Of a DNA stretch of 11,671 nucleotides, positions 1 to 5,856 are shown one piece after another; positions within the stretch are counted from its first letter, which is position 1, and each line of letters opens with the position of its first letter. Source of the DNA: JABIFK01 sp047619225 (GTDB lineage Bacteria; Latescibacterota; UBA2968); assembly GCA_047619225.1 (NCBI GenBank), contig JBLHJX010000162.1, positions 1 through 11,671 on the forward strand. Direction: 5' to 3'. The position numbers and the translations under genes are program-made. A model generated the notes under the pieces. That model was given only the letters and a program-made list of their open reading frames with translations. It made no database searches and was not told the origin of the DNA.

Positions 1-610
1 GAAACCGTGCATTGGGTACATCAGATTGCACATGTAAAACCCGCCACATGGAACCAGGCTTTTCCAATGCTTTTTCAATCACATTGACCGCATCATCCAT
101 CGCCAAGGCATCCGTCCCCGTACCACCTACATCACCCAATCGCAAACACGTCACCCGCACTGAATTTTCGCGTGCAAACTCACGACAGGTAAATTCACCC
201 AAATACGGCGCCATCACATCTGCCTCTGGCGTCGGGCGTGGTGCCCACGTTTCGGTCACGTTCCAATTTTCATCACACGTTTCAAATAGACGCAACGAAC
301 TGGCATAAATCACATGCGACACCTTCTTTTCGCGTGCTGCAAACAAAATGTTATACGTAAGTCGCGTTTGGAAATCCACCTCGGCTTCATCGCTTTTTAA
401 AGACTCGGGCAACGTTGCCAAATGTACAATGGCATCCACACCATCCACCAAATCTTCAGTCTCACCCTCGTGGTCTAAACCACACTTTACAAAATCACCA
501 TCTGCGTCTACATCCACCAAATCGGTCAACTGAACCTGATGATTACTGGATAAATGTTTTGCCAACGCTTGTGCCAAGGGTGTTGCTGCTGATGTTATCA
601 AGATTTTCAT
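1..610 (-). CDS. SDR-family NAD(P)-dependent epimerase/dehydratase-like protein (partial, runs off left edge)
   Basis: The reading frame is open from an ATG at 608-610 to the window edge, giving 203 codons without a stop; the C-terminus lies outside. A good Shine-Dalgarno sequence (GAGGAGT) precedes the ATG. The protein follows the extended SDR plan: N-terminal beta strand MKILIT, an acidic residue in LTDLVDVD near residue 30, VDAIVHLA near 60-70, then VSHVIYASS and a later LRLGDV strand. The family normally binds NAD(P) and modifies nucleotide sugars or related carbonyl compounds. Two hallmarks are degenerate: the glycine-rich loop reads TSAATPLA instead of GxxGxxG, and the YxxxK site appears as YLGEF, without the lysine. 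It may be an atypical NAD-binding protein or a pseudoenzyme. It lies 85 bases downstream of another SDR gene in the same orientation, probably in one operon. Confidence 0.8.
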   Translation of the reverse strand, partial: MKILITSAATPLAQALAKHLSSNHQVQLTDLVDVDADGDFVKCGLDHEGETEDLVDGVDAIVHLATLPESLKSDEAEVDFQTRLTYNILFAAREKKVSHVIYASSLRLFETCDENWNVTETWAPRPTPEADVMAPYLGEFTCREFARENSVRVTCLRLGDVGGTGTDALAMDDAVNVIEKALEKPGSMWRVLHVQSDVPNARF

Positions 611-695
611 CGTATGTACTCCTCAAAAAAATTCATGTTGGTATCAACAAAATATCAAACTTCAAAGGTTTTCAGATCAATACATAAATCCAACC

Positions 696-1412
696 TTATT
701 TCAAATATGTATGTGTCAACAAATCCTGCGGTTGCCAACCCAAAATTCGCTTCACCTTTTCATTGTTAAATCGCCGATGCGGTAAATCGGTGAAGAGATT
801 AAACACCTCACATTTTGATGGTAACGTATCCAAATCAATTTTCAAGCCCGGTAAAAAAGCCGCACCCGCATCACGCCAAGACACCGCAAACGGATGGTTG
901 CGTCTCGATTCTAAGTTTTCATGATCTTGAAAGTTAAAAAACAAATAGCACAACACATACACATCATAATGCGCTGTAAAAATCCGCCCAATCTCTTGGC
1001 CCAACCCTTTAGATAATGCATACAAATGTGTGCTCGATTTAGGCGGCACCTCGGGGCCAATGCCATAATCAAAATCCGTATAAGGCTTACCCTCCACCGT
1101 AAAATGAGGCCCCGTATTAATCACCCGACGAATACCGTGCTTCACCGCCGCACGCATCACATTGTAATTGCCCAGCGTATTCACATCAAACGCGATCTTG
1201 CGATGCGGTCGCAACACCGACAAATTGATAATCGCATCCATCCCTTCTGCTGCACGCATCACCGCATCAGGATCTGCAATATCCACCGGCACCATTTCAT
1301 GTGGCGTCTCAAACGGCTCCAAATCTGTAATCCGCATCTCCACATGCCCTTCTAACGCCTTCACCACATGCGGCCCCAACATCCCGTTGCCACCGTATAT
1401 CACAACTTTCAT
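696..1412 (-). CDS. NAD(P)-dependent epimerase/dehydratase (extended SDR family)
   Basis: This encodes a 238-residue protein starting with a textbook Rossmann motif, YGGNGMLG (residues 6-13). It continues with an acidic residue at D30 (ITDLEP), VDIADPDAV (43-51), MDAIINLSV (58-66), a VNTLGNYN segment (78-84), INTGPH (98-103) and the catalytic pair Y131xxxK135 (YALSK). The cofactor site and YxxxK are therefore intact. The substrate cannot be told; such proteins act on nucleotide sugars, polyols or uronates in the cytoplasm. At 238 residues it is shorter than the usual 300 or so of extended SDRs, with a small C-terminal substrate domain. The start is supported by AGGAG seven or so bases upstream of the ATG. 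It is the first gene of a probable two-gene operon with the SDR at 1-610, which has lost the motifs this one keeps. Confidence 0.88.
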   Translation of the reverse strand: MKVVIYGGNGMLGPHVVKALEGHVEMRITDLEPFETPHEMVPVDIADPDAVMRAAEGMDAIINLSVLRPHRKIAFDVNTLGNYNVMRAAVKHGIRRVINTGPHFTVEGKPYTDFDYGIGPEVPPKSSTHLYALSKGLGQEIGRIFTAHYDVYVLCYLFFNFQDHENLESRRNHPFAVSWRDAGAAFLPGLKIDLDTLPSKCEVFNLFTDLPHRRFNNEKVKRILGWQPQDLLTHTYLK

Positions 1413-1600
1413 GCCATACTCCTAAAATTCACGAACCCAAGTGTCATTAGAAATTCGCCCCATGATGCACCGTTATACGCCAAATGACAACAATTATCTT
1501 CGGCACAAAAAAGAAACTCACTGGATGATTGTCCAACAGAAAAACAAGAGGAGGAAAAACACGGAAAGAACCTTCCTTAAAAAAGACTCAGACACGACTC
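1413..1600. other. Gene-free leader region between SDR operon and repeat
   Basis: No convincing gene is seen on either strand. The stretch is A-rich on the plus strand (1500-1590) and should contain the promoter of the minus-strand SDR operon. I see only weak matches to a -35/-10 pair there and do not assign one. Its right end meets the structured repeat that begins near 1601. Confidence 0.5.
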
Positions 1601-1810
1601 TCTGGTGGGTGGGCCGTTGTGCAGTTGGTGTGGTGAAGATGGGTGGGTGTAGAAGGGGCATATGGAATATGCTGAAGGGAGGGAACTGCGCGGGCTGGTG
1701 AGGGTGGTTTATGCTCGTAAAAACCACTGAAGTACATTTAAGGCCTCACGCAGTGACGGCCTTTTTTGCATACTTTTTTTGCTGTTGAAAAAAAGTATGT
1801 CCCCGAAGGG
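1601..1810 (+). repeat. Multi-hairpin structured repeat, copy 1
   Basis: About 210 bases share order and structure with 6641-6874. Identical blocks include GGGCCGTTGTGCAGTTGGTG near the left end and GGGAACTGCGCGGGC near 1681-1695. Predicted pairings: GTGCAGTT 1619-1626 with AACTGCGC 1684-1691 (long-range stem); GCATAT 1658-1663 with ATATGC 1667-1672 around a GGA loop; a terminator-like stem at 1740-1763; a 12-bp stem CATAC plus seven T (1769-1780) with seven A plus GTATG (1788-1799); and a mini-hairpin CCC-GAA-GGG at 1802-1810. Copy 2 keeps four of these stems with different, still complementary bases. It could be a transcribed RNA, a miniature mobile element or a palindromic repeat family. 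No transposase or flanking target duplication is seen. The open frames crossing it are not treated as genes. Confidence 0.75.
1740..1767 (+). terminator. Rho-independent terminator within repeat copy 1
   Basis: The stem GGCCTCAC pairs with GTGA-C-GGCC across a GCA loop, with one bulged C, and is followed directly by six T. This is a good plus-strand intrinsic terminator shape. If the upstream part of the repeat is transcribed as an RNA, this would be its 3' end. The equivalent hairpin in copy 2 (CTCGC 6782-6786 with GCGAG 6792-6796) lacks the adjacent T run. Confidence 0.6.
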
Positions 1811-1821
1811 TTAATGGAAAT

Positions 1822-1849
1822 TTGACACATAAAAAAATCAACCTATCTT
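1822..1849 (+). promoter_or_regulatory. Sigma70-like promoter for the aldo/keto reductase
   Basis: A perfect -35 TTGACA (1822-1827) and a -10-like TATCTT (1844-1849) are separated by 16 bases. This would start transcription near 1856, about 40 bases before the ATG at 1896. It lies just downstream of the structured repeat, so the repeat would not be part of this transcript. Confidence 0.6.
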
Positions 1850-1895
1850 ACCAACAACCTGAATCCCAAATGACGCTCCCGAAAGGATCATAAAA

Positions 1896-2828
1896 ATGCA
1901 AACCACAACCCTCGGCCGCACCAACCTCACCGTGAGTATCATGGGCATGGGCGGCGGCGGCCCCAGCCAACTCGGCAAACGCGCCGGCAAAACCCAAACC
2001 GAATCTGCCACCATCCTTCAGCAAGCCTTCGACGCAGGCATCAACTACGTCGACACCGCCGAAGGTTATGGCACCGAACCCATCGTCGCCGAAGCCCTCC
2101 AAGGCCGCGACCGAACATCCATCATCCTCTCCACCAAAAAATCCACCCGCCGACAAGAAGTCACCCCCCAAACCCTCGAAGAAGGTCTCAACCAAAGCCT
2201 CAAACGCTTAAACACCGACTACATCGACATCTACAACCTCCACGGCGTTGTCCCCCAAGACTACGACTACCTCGTTGCCGACATCTACCCCGTACTCAAA
2301 CGCGCCCAAGAACAAGGCAAAATCCGCTTCACCGGCATCACCGAAATGTTCAACGAAGACACCGATCATGCCATGTCCACACGCGCCGCCCAAGACAACC
2401 TCTGGGACGTCATCATGATCGGCCACAACATCCTCAACCAAAGCGCTCGCAACACCGTCCTCAAAAAAGCCATCGAAAACAACATCGGCATCCAAGTCAT
2501 GTTCGCCGTACGCAAAGCCTTAAGCCAACCCGACTACCTACGCGAATGCGTCGCCGGCCTCATCGAAAGCGGCCAACTCGACCCCGCCGATCTCGACGAT
2601 GCCAACGCACCGCTCGACTTCCTCCTCCAAAACGCCAGCACCATCCCAGAAGCCGCCTACCGCTTCTGCCGCGACGAACCCGGCACCCACGTCATCCTCT
2701 CAGGCACCGGCAACCCCGATCACCTACGCGAAAACATCGCCGCCTTCGATTGCCCACCTTTACCCGATGCTGACACGACACGCTTGAGACACATCTTTAG
2801 AAATGTGGATTCAATTACAGGCCAATAA
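1896..2828 (+). CDS. Aldo/keto reductase family oxidoreductase
   Basis: A 310-residue (beta/alpha)8-barrel NAD(P)H-dependent oxidoreductase, the usual family length, acting on carbonyl compounds in the cytoplasm. The catalytic tetrad is visible: D53 (INYVDTAEGYG), Y58, K81 or K82 (LSTKK) and H116 (IYNLHGV). The N-terminal LGRTNLTVSIMGMGG matches the family start (LG.tgl.VS.lglG). AAGGA lies about 9 bases upstream of the ATG, and a promoter is visible at 1822-1849. The substrate is unknown. Codon use is strongly C-ending and the coding strand is very rich in A and C, like the C45 hydrolase and serine hydrolase in this window and unlike the toxin-antitoxin genes. I see no terminator after the stop. 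Confidence 0.92.
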   Translation: MQTTTLGRTNLTVSIMGMGGGGPSQLGKRAGKTQTESATILQQAFDAGINYVDTAEGYGTEPIVAEALQGRDRTSIILSTKKSTRRQEVTPQTLEEGLNQSLKRLNTDYIDIYNLHGVVPQDYDYLVADIYPVLKRAQEQGKIRFTGITEMFNEDTDHAMSTRAAQDNLWDVIMIGHNILNQSARNTVLKKAIENNIGIQVMFAVRKALSQPDYLRECVAGLIESGQLDPADLDDANAPLDFLLQNASTIPEAAYRFCRDEPGTHVILSGTGNPDHLRENIAAFDCPPLPDADTTRLRHIFRNVDSITGQ

Positions 2829-2939
2829 TCCCTTTATCTCTAACAACCACAAAACAACCCAACACCTTCGCGGTCAGGCAACGTCTACATGCGAAGATGT
2901 TGGATTGCGCCTATTCATCTATTCAACACAATCTTCTCA

Positions 2940-3131
2940 ATGGTAGAAAAACATCTTGCAAACGAAGGCCTGCCCGAAGATTTTTCCGAAGAAATCCAAC
3001 GCCTGCTCAACTTTGGCAACGGCAGCATCTGTCTCCTTCGCCGCTGGGGCAAGTTGACACCAGAACAAAAGCAACAAGCCGAAAACGATGCCCATATCGC
3101 CGTTCGCAATGCCGCGACACCCCGAGGATAA
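2940..3131 (+). CDS. Small hypothetical ORF, possible gene remnant
   Basis: A 63-residue frame (MVEKHLANEGL...) with hydrophilic, helix-prone composition, ending shortly before a strong terminator. An in-frame ATG at 2889 would add 17 less convincing residues. Neither start has a clear Shine-Dalgarno sequence, so this may be the 3' remnant of a longer gene. The balance of charged residues (LTPEQKQQAENDAH) and the terminator directly downstream argue for past or present coding. I do not recognise the family. Its position at the edge of the toxin-antitoxin cluster would fit an orphan antitoxin, but no ribbon-helix-helix or other antitoxin motif is seen. Confidence 0.35.
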   Translation: MVEKHLANEGLPEDFSEEIQRLLNFGNGSICLLRRWGKLTPEQKQQAENDAHIAVRNAATPRG

Positions 3132-3154
3132 AAACGTTATACCCCGAAAACCAG

Positions 3155-3189
3155 AAAAGCCCTTCATCGTAAATGATGAAGGGCTTTTT
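3155..3189. terminator. Bidirectional intrinsic terminator, copy 1 of a repeated hairpin
   Basis: A perfect 14-bp stem, AAAAGCCCTTCATC (3155-3168) with GATGAAGGGCTTTT (3175-3188), has a 6-base loop. The run of T on one arm and A on the other lets it work on both strands: after the small plus ORF and after the minus-strand HEPN gene. Nearly the same hairpin recurs at 4775-4813 and 6199-6228. Confidence 0.85.
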
Positions 3190-3215
3190 ATTTGACATAA
3201 TTATGAATCTATGAA

Positions 3216-3605
3216 TCAAGAACTGTTTGCGTCTAAACGAGATTCAAGCACCCTCAGCCACGAATCCAAAAGGCGAGCATGACCCGCAAGCCGACTGAAA
3301 ACTTCCTTTGCAAGCGTACTCCTATAAGTATGGCTCGTCAAATTCCGATCCGTTAACATCCGCAAACCATCTTCAGCTTGCTCATCTGTGAGGAATCCAA
3401 TCGTTCGACTTAATCGAATGGCAAAACGCGGTGAATTCGCTTCCATCCCTTCAGTCAAAAGAATTTGCTGTGCAGCTTTCCAAACCGTTTCAAAACTATA
3501 CTCAAATCGTTGAATCGCAGCATCTCTTTCTACATCGGTTGGCGGGGCTAAATCGCAAAGCTCAAACAACGTGGTGAGCGCTTGGCGAGCATCTGACAAT
3601 CTCAT
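3216..3605 (-). CDS. hepT: HEPN-domain toxin (HI0074 / nucleotidyltransferase substrate-binding family)
   Basis: A 129-residue all-helical protein of the HI0074/HepT type. It carries the family signature IQRFEYSFETVWK (31-43) and the toxin motif RX4HXY as R87-NLTS-H92-T-Y94. In characterised relatives this motif is the RNase active site, and the tyrosine is AMPylated by the partner MNT antitoxin. I chose the ATG at 3603-3605, which overlaps the stop of the MNT gene by one base (TAATG), indicating translational coupling. A GTG at 3618-3620 would add five residues. The gene ends about 25 bases from a bidirectional terminator. Role: a cytoplasmic RNase toxin held inactive by the upstream nucleotidyltransferase. 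Motifs and gene pair support this; the RNA target is unknown. Confidence 0.88.
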   Translation of the reverse strand: MRLSDARQALTTLFELCDLAPPTDVERDAAIQRFEYSFETVWKAAQQILLTEGMEANSPRFAIRLSRTIGFLTDEQAEDGLRMLTDRNLTSHTYRSTLAKEVFSRLAGHARLLDSWLRVLESRLDANSS

Positions 3606-3931
3606 TATGGCGCGATCCACAACACACCATCCTTTTCTATTTGAGTACGATAATTTTCATCCAGCTGTGTAAAGTCAAAAACGTCGACGAAAAAAGGAAC
3701 GTCGCTTTGTTCAAGCATATCTCGTATATCTGCAATTAACGCCTTTGGCGTTGGTTGAAGTGTTTCGATTGCAATGTCGATATCACTGCTGCGCTTGTCA
3801 TCACCACGTGCACAAGATCCAATCAAATAAACCTTGGAAGGAATGCCTTCAAGTCTGCCTGACACAAGCTCACGGATAATGTGCATGGCACGTTCACGTG
3901 GCGTATCAACAATTTGGTTTACTTCGTTCAA
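3605..3931 (-). CDS. mntA: MNT-domain nucleotidyltransferase antitoxin
   Basis: A 108-residue minimal nucleotidyltransferase. The catalytic signature GSX10DXD is complete: G38-S39, ten residues (CARGDDKRSS), then D50-I-D52. A third acidic residue probably lies in PFFVDVFDF (around 84-88). In studied MNT/HEPN pairs this enzyme transfers AMP to the tyrosine of the HEPN RX4HXY motif and so neutralises the RNase. The start is TTG at 3929-3931, supported by GAGGG about 7 bases upstream; a TTG start may keep expression low. The antitoxin gene comes first and is coupled to hepT by a one-base overlap, as in the HI0073/HI0074 order. Confidence 0.88.
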   Translation of the reverse strand: MNEVNQIVDTPRERAMHIIRELVSGRLEGIPSKVYLIGSCARGDDKRSSDIDIAIETLQPTPKALIADIRDMLEQSDVPFFVDVFDFTQLDENYRTQIEKDGVLWIAP

Positions 3932-4157
3932 AATAATACCCTCAGTCTATGGCTTCAAGCATTCGCACAAGCGGCACTGCAACCCATAATAAAATTAAAA
4001 CCGTTTCTATACCCAAATTTTACCCAAACTGGGTGACAATGCCAACTGTTAATAATAGAGATCTGTGTCGCAAAGGATATGTTCTCCCGTCTAACGACTC
4101 GTGTCGCAACGCGTTCACCTCCCGAATCTCGTTAAAAAAATAGCACCGTTTTTTGGC
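3932..4157. other. Intergenic region between divergent TA modules
   Basis: No supported gene. A 64-codon plus-strand frame (3949-4143) has no family features or ribosome site and looks accidental. The stretch must contain the minus-strand promoter of the mntA/hepT operon, but I cannot point to a convincing -35/-10 pair. Confidence 0.45.
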
Positions 4158-4185
4158 TTAAACAAGAAGGGTTATCAGTTATAAT
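4158..4185 (+). promoter_or_regulatory. Candidate upstream promoter of brnT/brnA
   Basis: A perfect -10 TATAAT (4180-4185) is preceded, after a 16-base spacer, by TTAAAC (4158-4163) as a weak -35. Transcripts would begin near 4192 and carry the palindrome at 4217-4241 in their leader. A second candidate, TTGCCA (4210-4215) with a 17-base spacer and TATATA (4233-4238), would start at or next to the brnT ATG and give a leaderless mRNA. Confidence 0.5.
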
Positions 4186-4216
4186 GGGATAAAATTCAAA
4201 GATTTAAATTTGCCAA

Positions 4217-4241
4217 TAGTATATACTTTGAGTATATACTA
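4217..4241. promoter_or_regulatory. Perfect palindromic operator before brnT
   Basis: Two perfect 11-bp inverted arms, TAGTATATACT (4217-4227) and AGTATATACTA (4231-4241), are separated by TTG. The right arm ends two bases before the brnT ATG. BrnA antitoxins are known autorepressors that bind palindromes in their own promoter, so this is the likely BrnA operator. It overlaps the spacer and -10 of the proximal promoter candidate. No Shine-Dalgarno sequence fits between it and the start codon. Confidence 0.7.
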
Positions 4242-4243
4242 TT

Positions 4244-4546
4244 ATGGAATTCGAATGGGACGAAAATAAGAACGAACGCAACATCAGTGCGCATGGTTTT
4301 GACTTCAACGATGCCATCCAGATTTTTTATCACTGGCATCTCATCGTGAAAAGTCCGCAAAACCACCGTGCAATGTGTGAACTAACTATTGGCTTAATTG
4401 AGGATTTAGAGGTTGCGGTCATTCACACTTGGCGGGGTAACAGCATCAGGATTATATCATTGAGGAGAGCAAGGACACATGAGCGCAAAATCTACTGGGA
4501 CAACATCCCGCACGGATTGGGAACGCGTCAGAAATTTGACAGATGA
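4244..4546 (+). CDS. brnT: BrnT family ribonuclease toxin
   Basis: A 100-residue protein with the canonical BrnT opening MEFEWDENKNERNISAHGFDF (1-21: acidic WDE-K-N, then HGxxF) and the family's closing RIISLRRARTHERKIY (about 69-84). BrnT is a cytoplasmic RNase of the RelE-like fold and is held by BrnA in a 2:2 complex. The ATG lies two bases after a perfect palindrome and has no Shine-Dalgarno sequence, so a leaderless or structure-controlled start is possible. Its 3' end overlaps brnA by 68 bases, more than the few bases usual for this pair, because the toxin frame runs about 16 residues past the family's conserved end. Length is otherwise normal and no active-site loss is obvious. Confidence 0.93.
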   Translation: MEFEWDENKNERNISAHGFDFNDAIQIFYHWHLIVKSPQNHRAMCELTIGLIEDLEVAVIHTWRGNSIRIISLRRARTHERKIYWDNIPHGLGTRQKFDR

Positions 4547-4757
4547 AGACATCGAAAAAGCCATTGATGCAGACCCCGACGCCATCCGTCTCGAAGACTG
4601 TGACATGTCTACATTACGCGTGCTTGAACCCTTAAAACGAACGCAAATTTCTATCAAAGTAGAACCCGAAGTTCTGGACTGGTATAAACAAAACTTCAAA
4701 CCTTACCAAACGCGAATGAACGCCGTACTTCGAGCGTATATGGAAGCAAATTCCTAA
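4479..4757 (+). CDS. brnA: BrnA family antitoxin
   Basis: A 92-residue protein with the BrnA N-terminal segment TDWERVRNLTDEDIEKAI (12-29), an acidic middle (30-45) and a C-terminal ribbon-helix-helix: beta strand TQISIKV (55-61) and helices ending in RMNAVLRAYME (79-89). It should bind and neutralise BrnT and repress the operon through the palindrome at 4217-4241. GGAGAGCAAGGA lies upstream of the ATG, inside brnT, and the 68-base overlap supports coupled translation. A strong terminator (4775-4813) follows 17 bases after the stop, closing a compact toxin-first operon typical of BrnTA. Confidence 0.93.
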   Translation: MSAKSTGTTSRTDWERVRNLTDEDIEKAIDADPDAIRLEDCDMSTLRVLEPLKRTQISIKVEPEVLDWYKQNFKPYQTRMNAVLRAYMEANS

Positions 4758-4774
4758 GTTTCCTACATAAATAG

Positions 4775-4813
4775 AAAAGCCCTTCATCATTAAGTGATGA
4801 AGGGCTTTTTTTT
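4775..4813 (+). terminator. Intrinsic terminator, copy 2 of the repeated hairpin
   Basis: A perfect 15-bp stem, AAAAGCCCTTCATCA (4775-4789) with TGATGAAGGGCTTTT (4795-4809), has a 5-base loop and a total T run of eight. It ends the brnT/brnA operon. The stem matches the hairpins at 3155-3189 and 6199-6228 except near the loop. Confidence 0.9.
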
Positions 4814-4911
4814 AGATTTATTCGAAATAGGAATAGATTGTAGTATGACTATTCGCTTTTTAAATCGGTTCAAAAACCGTATCTCTTAATTCAAGTCGTC
4901 ATGATACGTGA

Positions 4912-5106
4912 CCAACTCAAAATGCTCAAACGTGTGTCACCATCGACTATTCAGATGAGATGCTGAAATTTGCTGCCCAGAAAGTGCGTGCCCATTCAGA
5001 TCGCGTTTCATTTCATCAAGGAGACCTCAATCAAGAACGCCCGAACAGCTTCGAACCGTTCCAACTTGTTGCATCGTTTTCAACACGCCACCATTCCCCG
5101 GCCTGA
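4912..5106 (+). pseudogene. Remnant of a SAM-dependent methyltransferase (class I, methyltransf_11/25-like)
   Basis: The frame reads TCVTIDYSDEMLKFAAQK, then VSFHQGDLNQE and FEPFQLVAS. These match the middle of class I SAM methyltransferases: the acidic end of beta2 plus DEML..A (motif II region), the G-D-L after beta3, and the beta4 strand (F.LV.S). The N-terminal glycine-rich SAM motif and everything after beta4 are missing. A stop lies just upstream in frame (4909-4911), and coding similarity ends near 5088 with a stop at 5104-5106. It is therefore an internal fragment of about 55 codons and cannot be functional. It abuts an antisense ORF, suggesting that deletion and rearrangement joined unrelated pieces between two toxin-antitoxin modules. 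Confidence 0.7.
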
Positions 5107-5282
5107 TGTCGCGTACGGGCATTGCTTAAATAAGGATACAAATATTCCAATGCACGTGTATCACCTGTGCGGCGAAATCGTGCGCGCACATAATGAAACC
5201 ATATCCCATCTGCCAAACCTTGCCGGCTAATGGCATTCCAAGTTCGCGAATGTTCTTCAAGTGTTTTTAACAGATCGCCCAT
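5031..5282 (-). CDS. Hypothetical protein, probably truncated by rearrangement
   Basis: An 83-residue frame starting at an ATG (5280-5282) with AAGGA about 7 bases upstream. Residues 1 to about 65 look like real protein: amphipathic helices in LLKTLEEHSRTW, GIWFHYVRARFRRTGDTRA and LEYLYPYLSNA. The last 18 or so residues are the antisense of the methyltransferase remnant, so the native C-terminus has been lost and replaced. I do not recognise the family; the arrangement of aromatic and basic residues resembles small helical-bundle proteins. It may be an inactive 5' remnant or still expressed as a short protein. Confidence 0.4.
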   Translation of the reverse strand: MGDLLKTLEEHSRTWNAISRQGLADGIWFHYVRARFRRTGDTRALEYLYPYLSNARTRHQAGEWWRVENDATSWNGSKLFGRS

Positions 5283-5302
5283 GCCGTTTCCTTAAAACAA
5301 AA

Positions 5303-5383
5303 TGCGTGACGAGCTGCTCCATTGAAGGGGCAGGCCAGACCTCGATCCAACCTCCATTCCAGTTGCAGGAGGCCCGCCACGCA
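5303..5383. repeat. Imperfect inverted repeat, about 81 bp
   Basis: The left arm TGCGTGACGAGCTGCTCC (5303-5320) and the complement of the right arm (5368-5383, reading TGCGTGGCGGGCCTCC) match at most positions with one small gap. The enclosed 47 bases are GC-rich compared with the surroundings. It could be a small palindromic mobile element or a structured RNA segment. Only one copy lies in this window, so the class cannot be fixed. No gene is seen between 5283 and 5494. Confidence 0.4.
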
Positions 5384-5494
5384 AAAACTCAATTGGCCTG
5401 ATATAACCCGCGTTCTATCCTTACACACTTTCACAGGCACTTTTGGATGGAACACTTTATCATTTGCCGAAAGTAGTGGATTATATATGACCTG

Positions 5495-5523
5495 TTGAAC
5501 TCTGCACAATAATGAGTTATATT
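5495..5523 (+). promoter_or_regulatory. Sigma70-like promoter for the second BrnT-like/CopG module
   Basis: TTGAAC (5495-5500) and TATATT (5518-5523) are separated by an optimal 17 bases. Transcription would start near 5530, about 45 bases before the GTG start at 5575, which has AAAGGAG eight or so bases upstream. I see no perfect operator palindrome as in the first brn module. Confidence 0.6.
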
Positions 5524-5574
5524 CGTTATGTAACAAGCCCGCCGATATAAGTCAGAGTAGAAAAAGGAGAAGGC

Positions 5575-5856
5575 GTGGAGATCAGTAGAATTATCTGGCT
5601 TGAGGAGATTGTACAAAAGCTTCGTTGGAAACACAATGTCGACACATTAGAAGTCATTGAAATATTAGAAAATAAACCTAAGTTCCAGCGTAAAGAGACG
5701 GGTTATGGACCGAATGAAGACGTCTATGTTGCTTTTGGCAGAACAGATGCACAACGCTTGTTAAGTGTCTTTTTTGTTTATACACTGGATAAACGTGCAA
5801 TTATTGTTTCTGCGCGGGATATGACTCAAAAGGAAAGGAACAAATATGTCGGATAA
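5575..5856 (+). CDS. BrnT-like toxin (divergent branch)
   Basis: A 93-residue protein starting at GTG with AAGGAGAAG upstream. The C-terminal part VYVAFGRTDAQRLLSVFFVYTL (50-71) and the closing ARDMTQKERNKY (80-91) match the BrnT/RelE-like RNase fold, where A-R-x-M-T-x-x-E-R-x-x-Y is the signature end. The N-terminus lacks the canonical F-WDxxK-N start and instead reads IIWLEEIVQKLRWKHNVDTLEV, so it is a divergent branch. It overlaps the next gene by 11 bases, showing toxin-first coupling. The likely role is an mRNA-cleaving toxin. A non-toxic BrnT relative is possible, but the paired CopG-type antitoxin makes TA function likely. Confidence 0.82.
   Translation: MEISRIIWLEEIVQKLRWKHNVDTLEVIEILENKPKFQRKETGYGPNEDVYVAFGRTDAQRLLSVFFVYTLDKRAIIVSARDMTQKERNKYVG

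Noticed and set aside
1441..1727. Open frames on both strands across repeat copy 1 (86 and 69 codons)
   Set aside because: They run through the hairpins of the repeat, and the equivalent frames differ in copy 2; conservation follows base pairing and not codons.
1848..2495. Minus-strand frames antisense to the aldo/keto reductase
   Set aside because: Low-complexity Gly/Asp/Val-rich products caused by the C-ending codons of the real gene on the plus strand.
3949..4143. 64-codon plus-strand frame in the intergenic region
   Set aside because: No ribosome site, no family features and mixed composition; it overlaps the region that must hold regulatory sites.
5267..5536. 89-codon minus-strand frame
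   Set aside because: It crosses the inverted repeat and the promoter of the BrnT-like module, is cysteine-rich and irregular, and has no family likeness.
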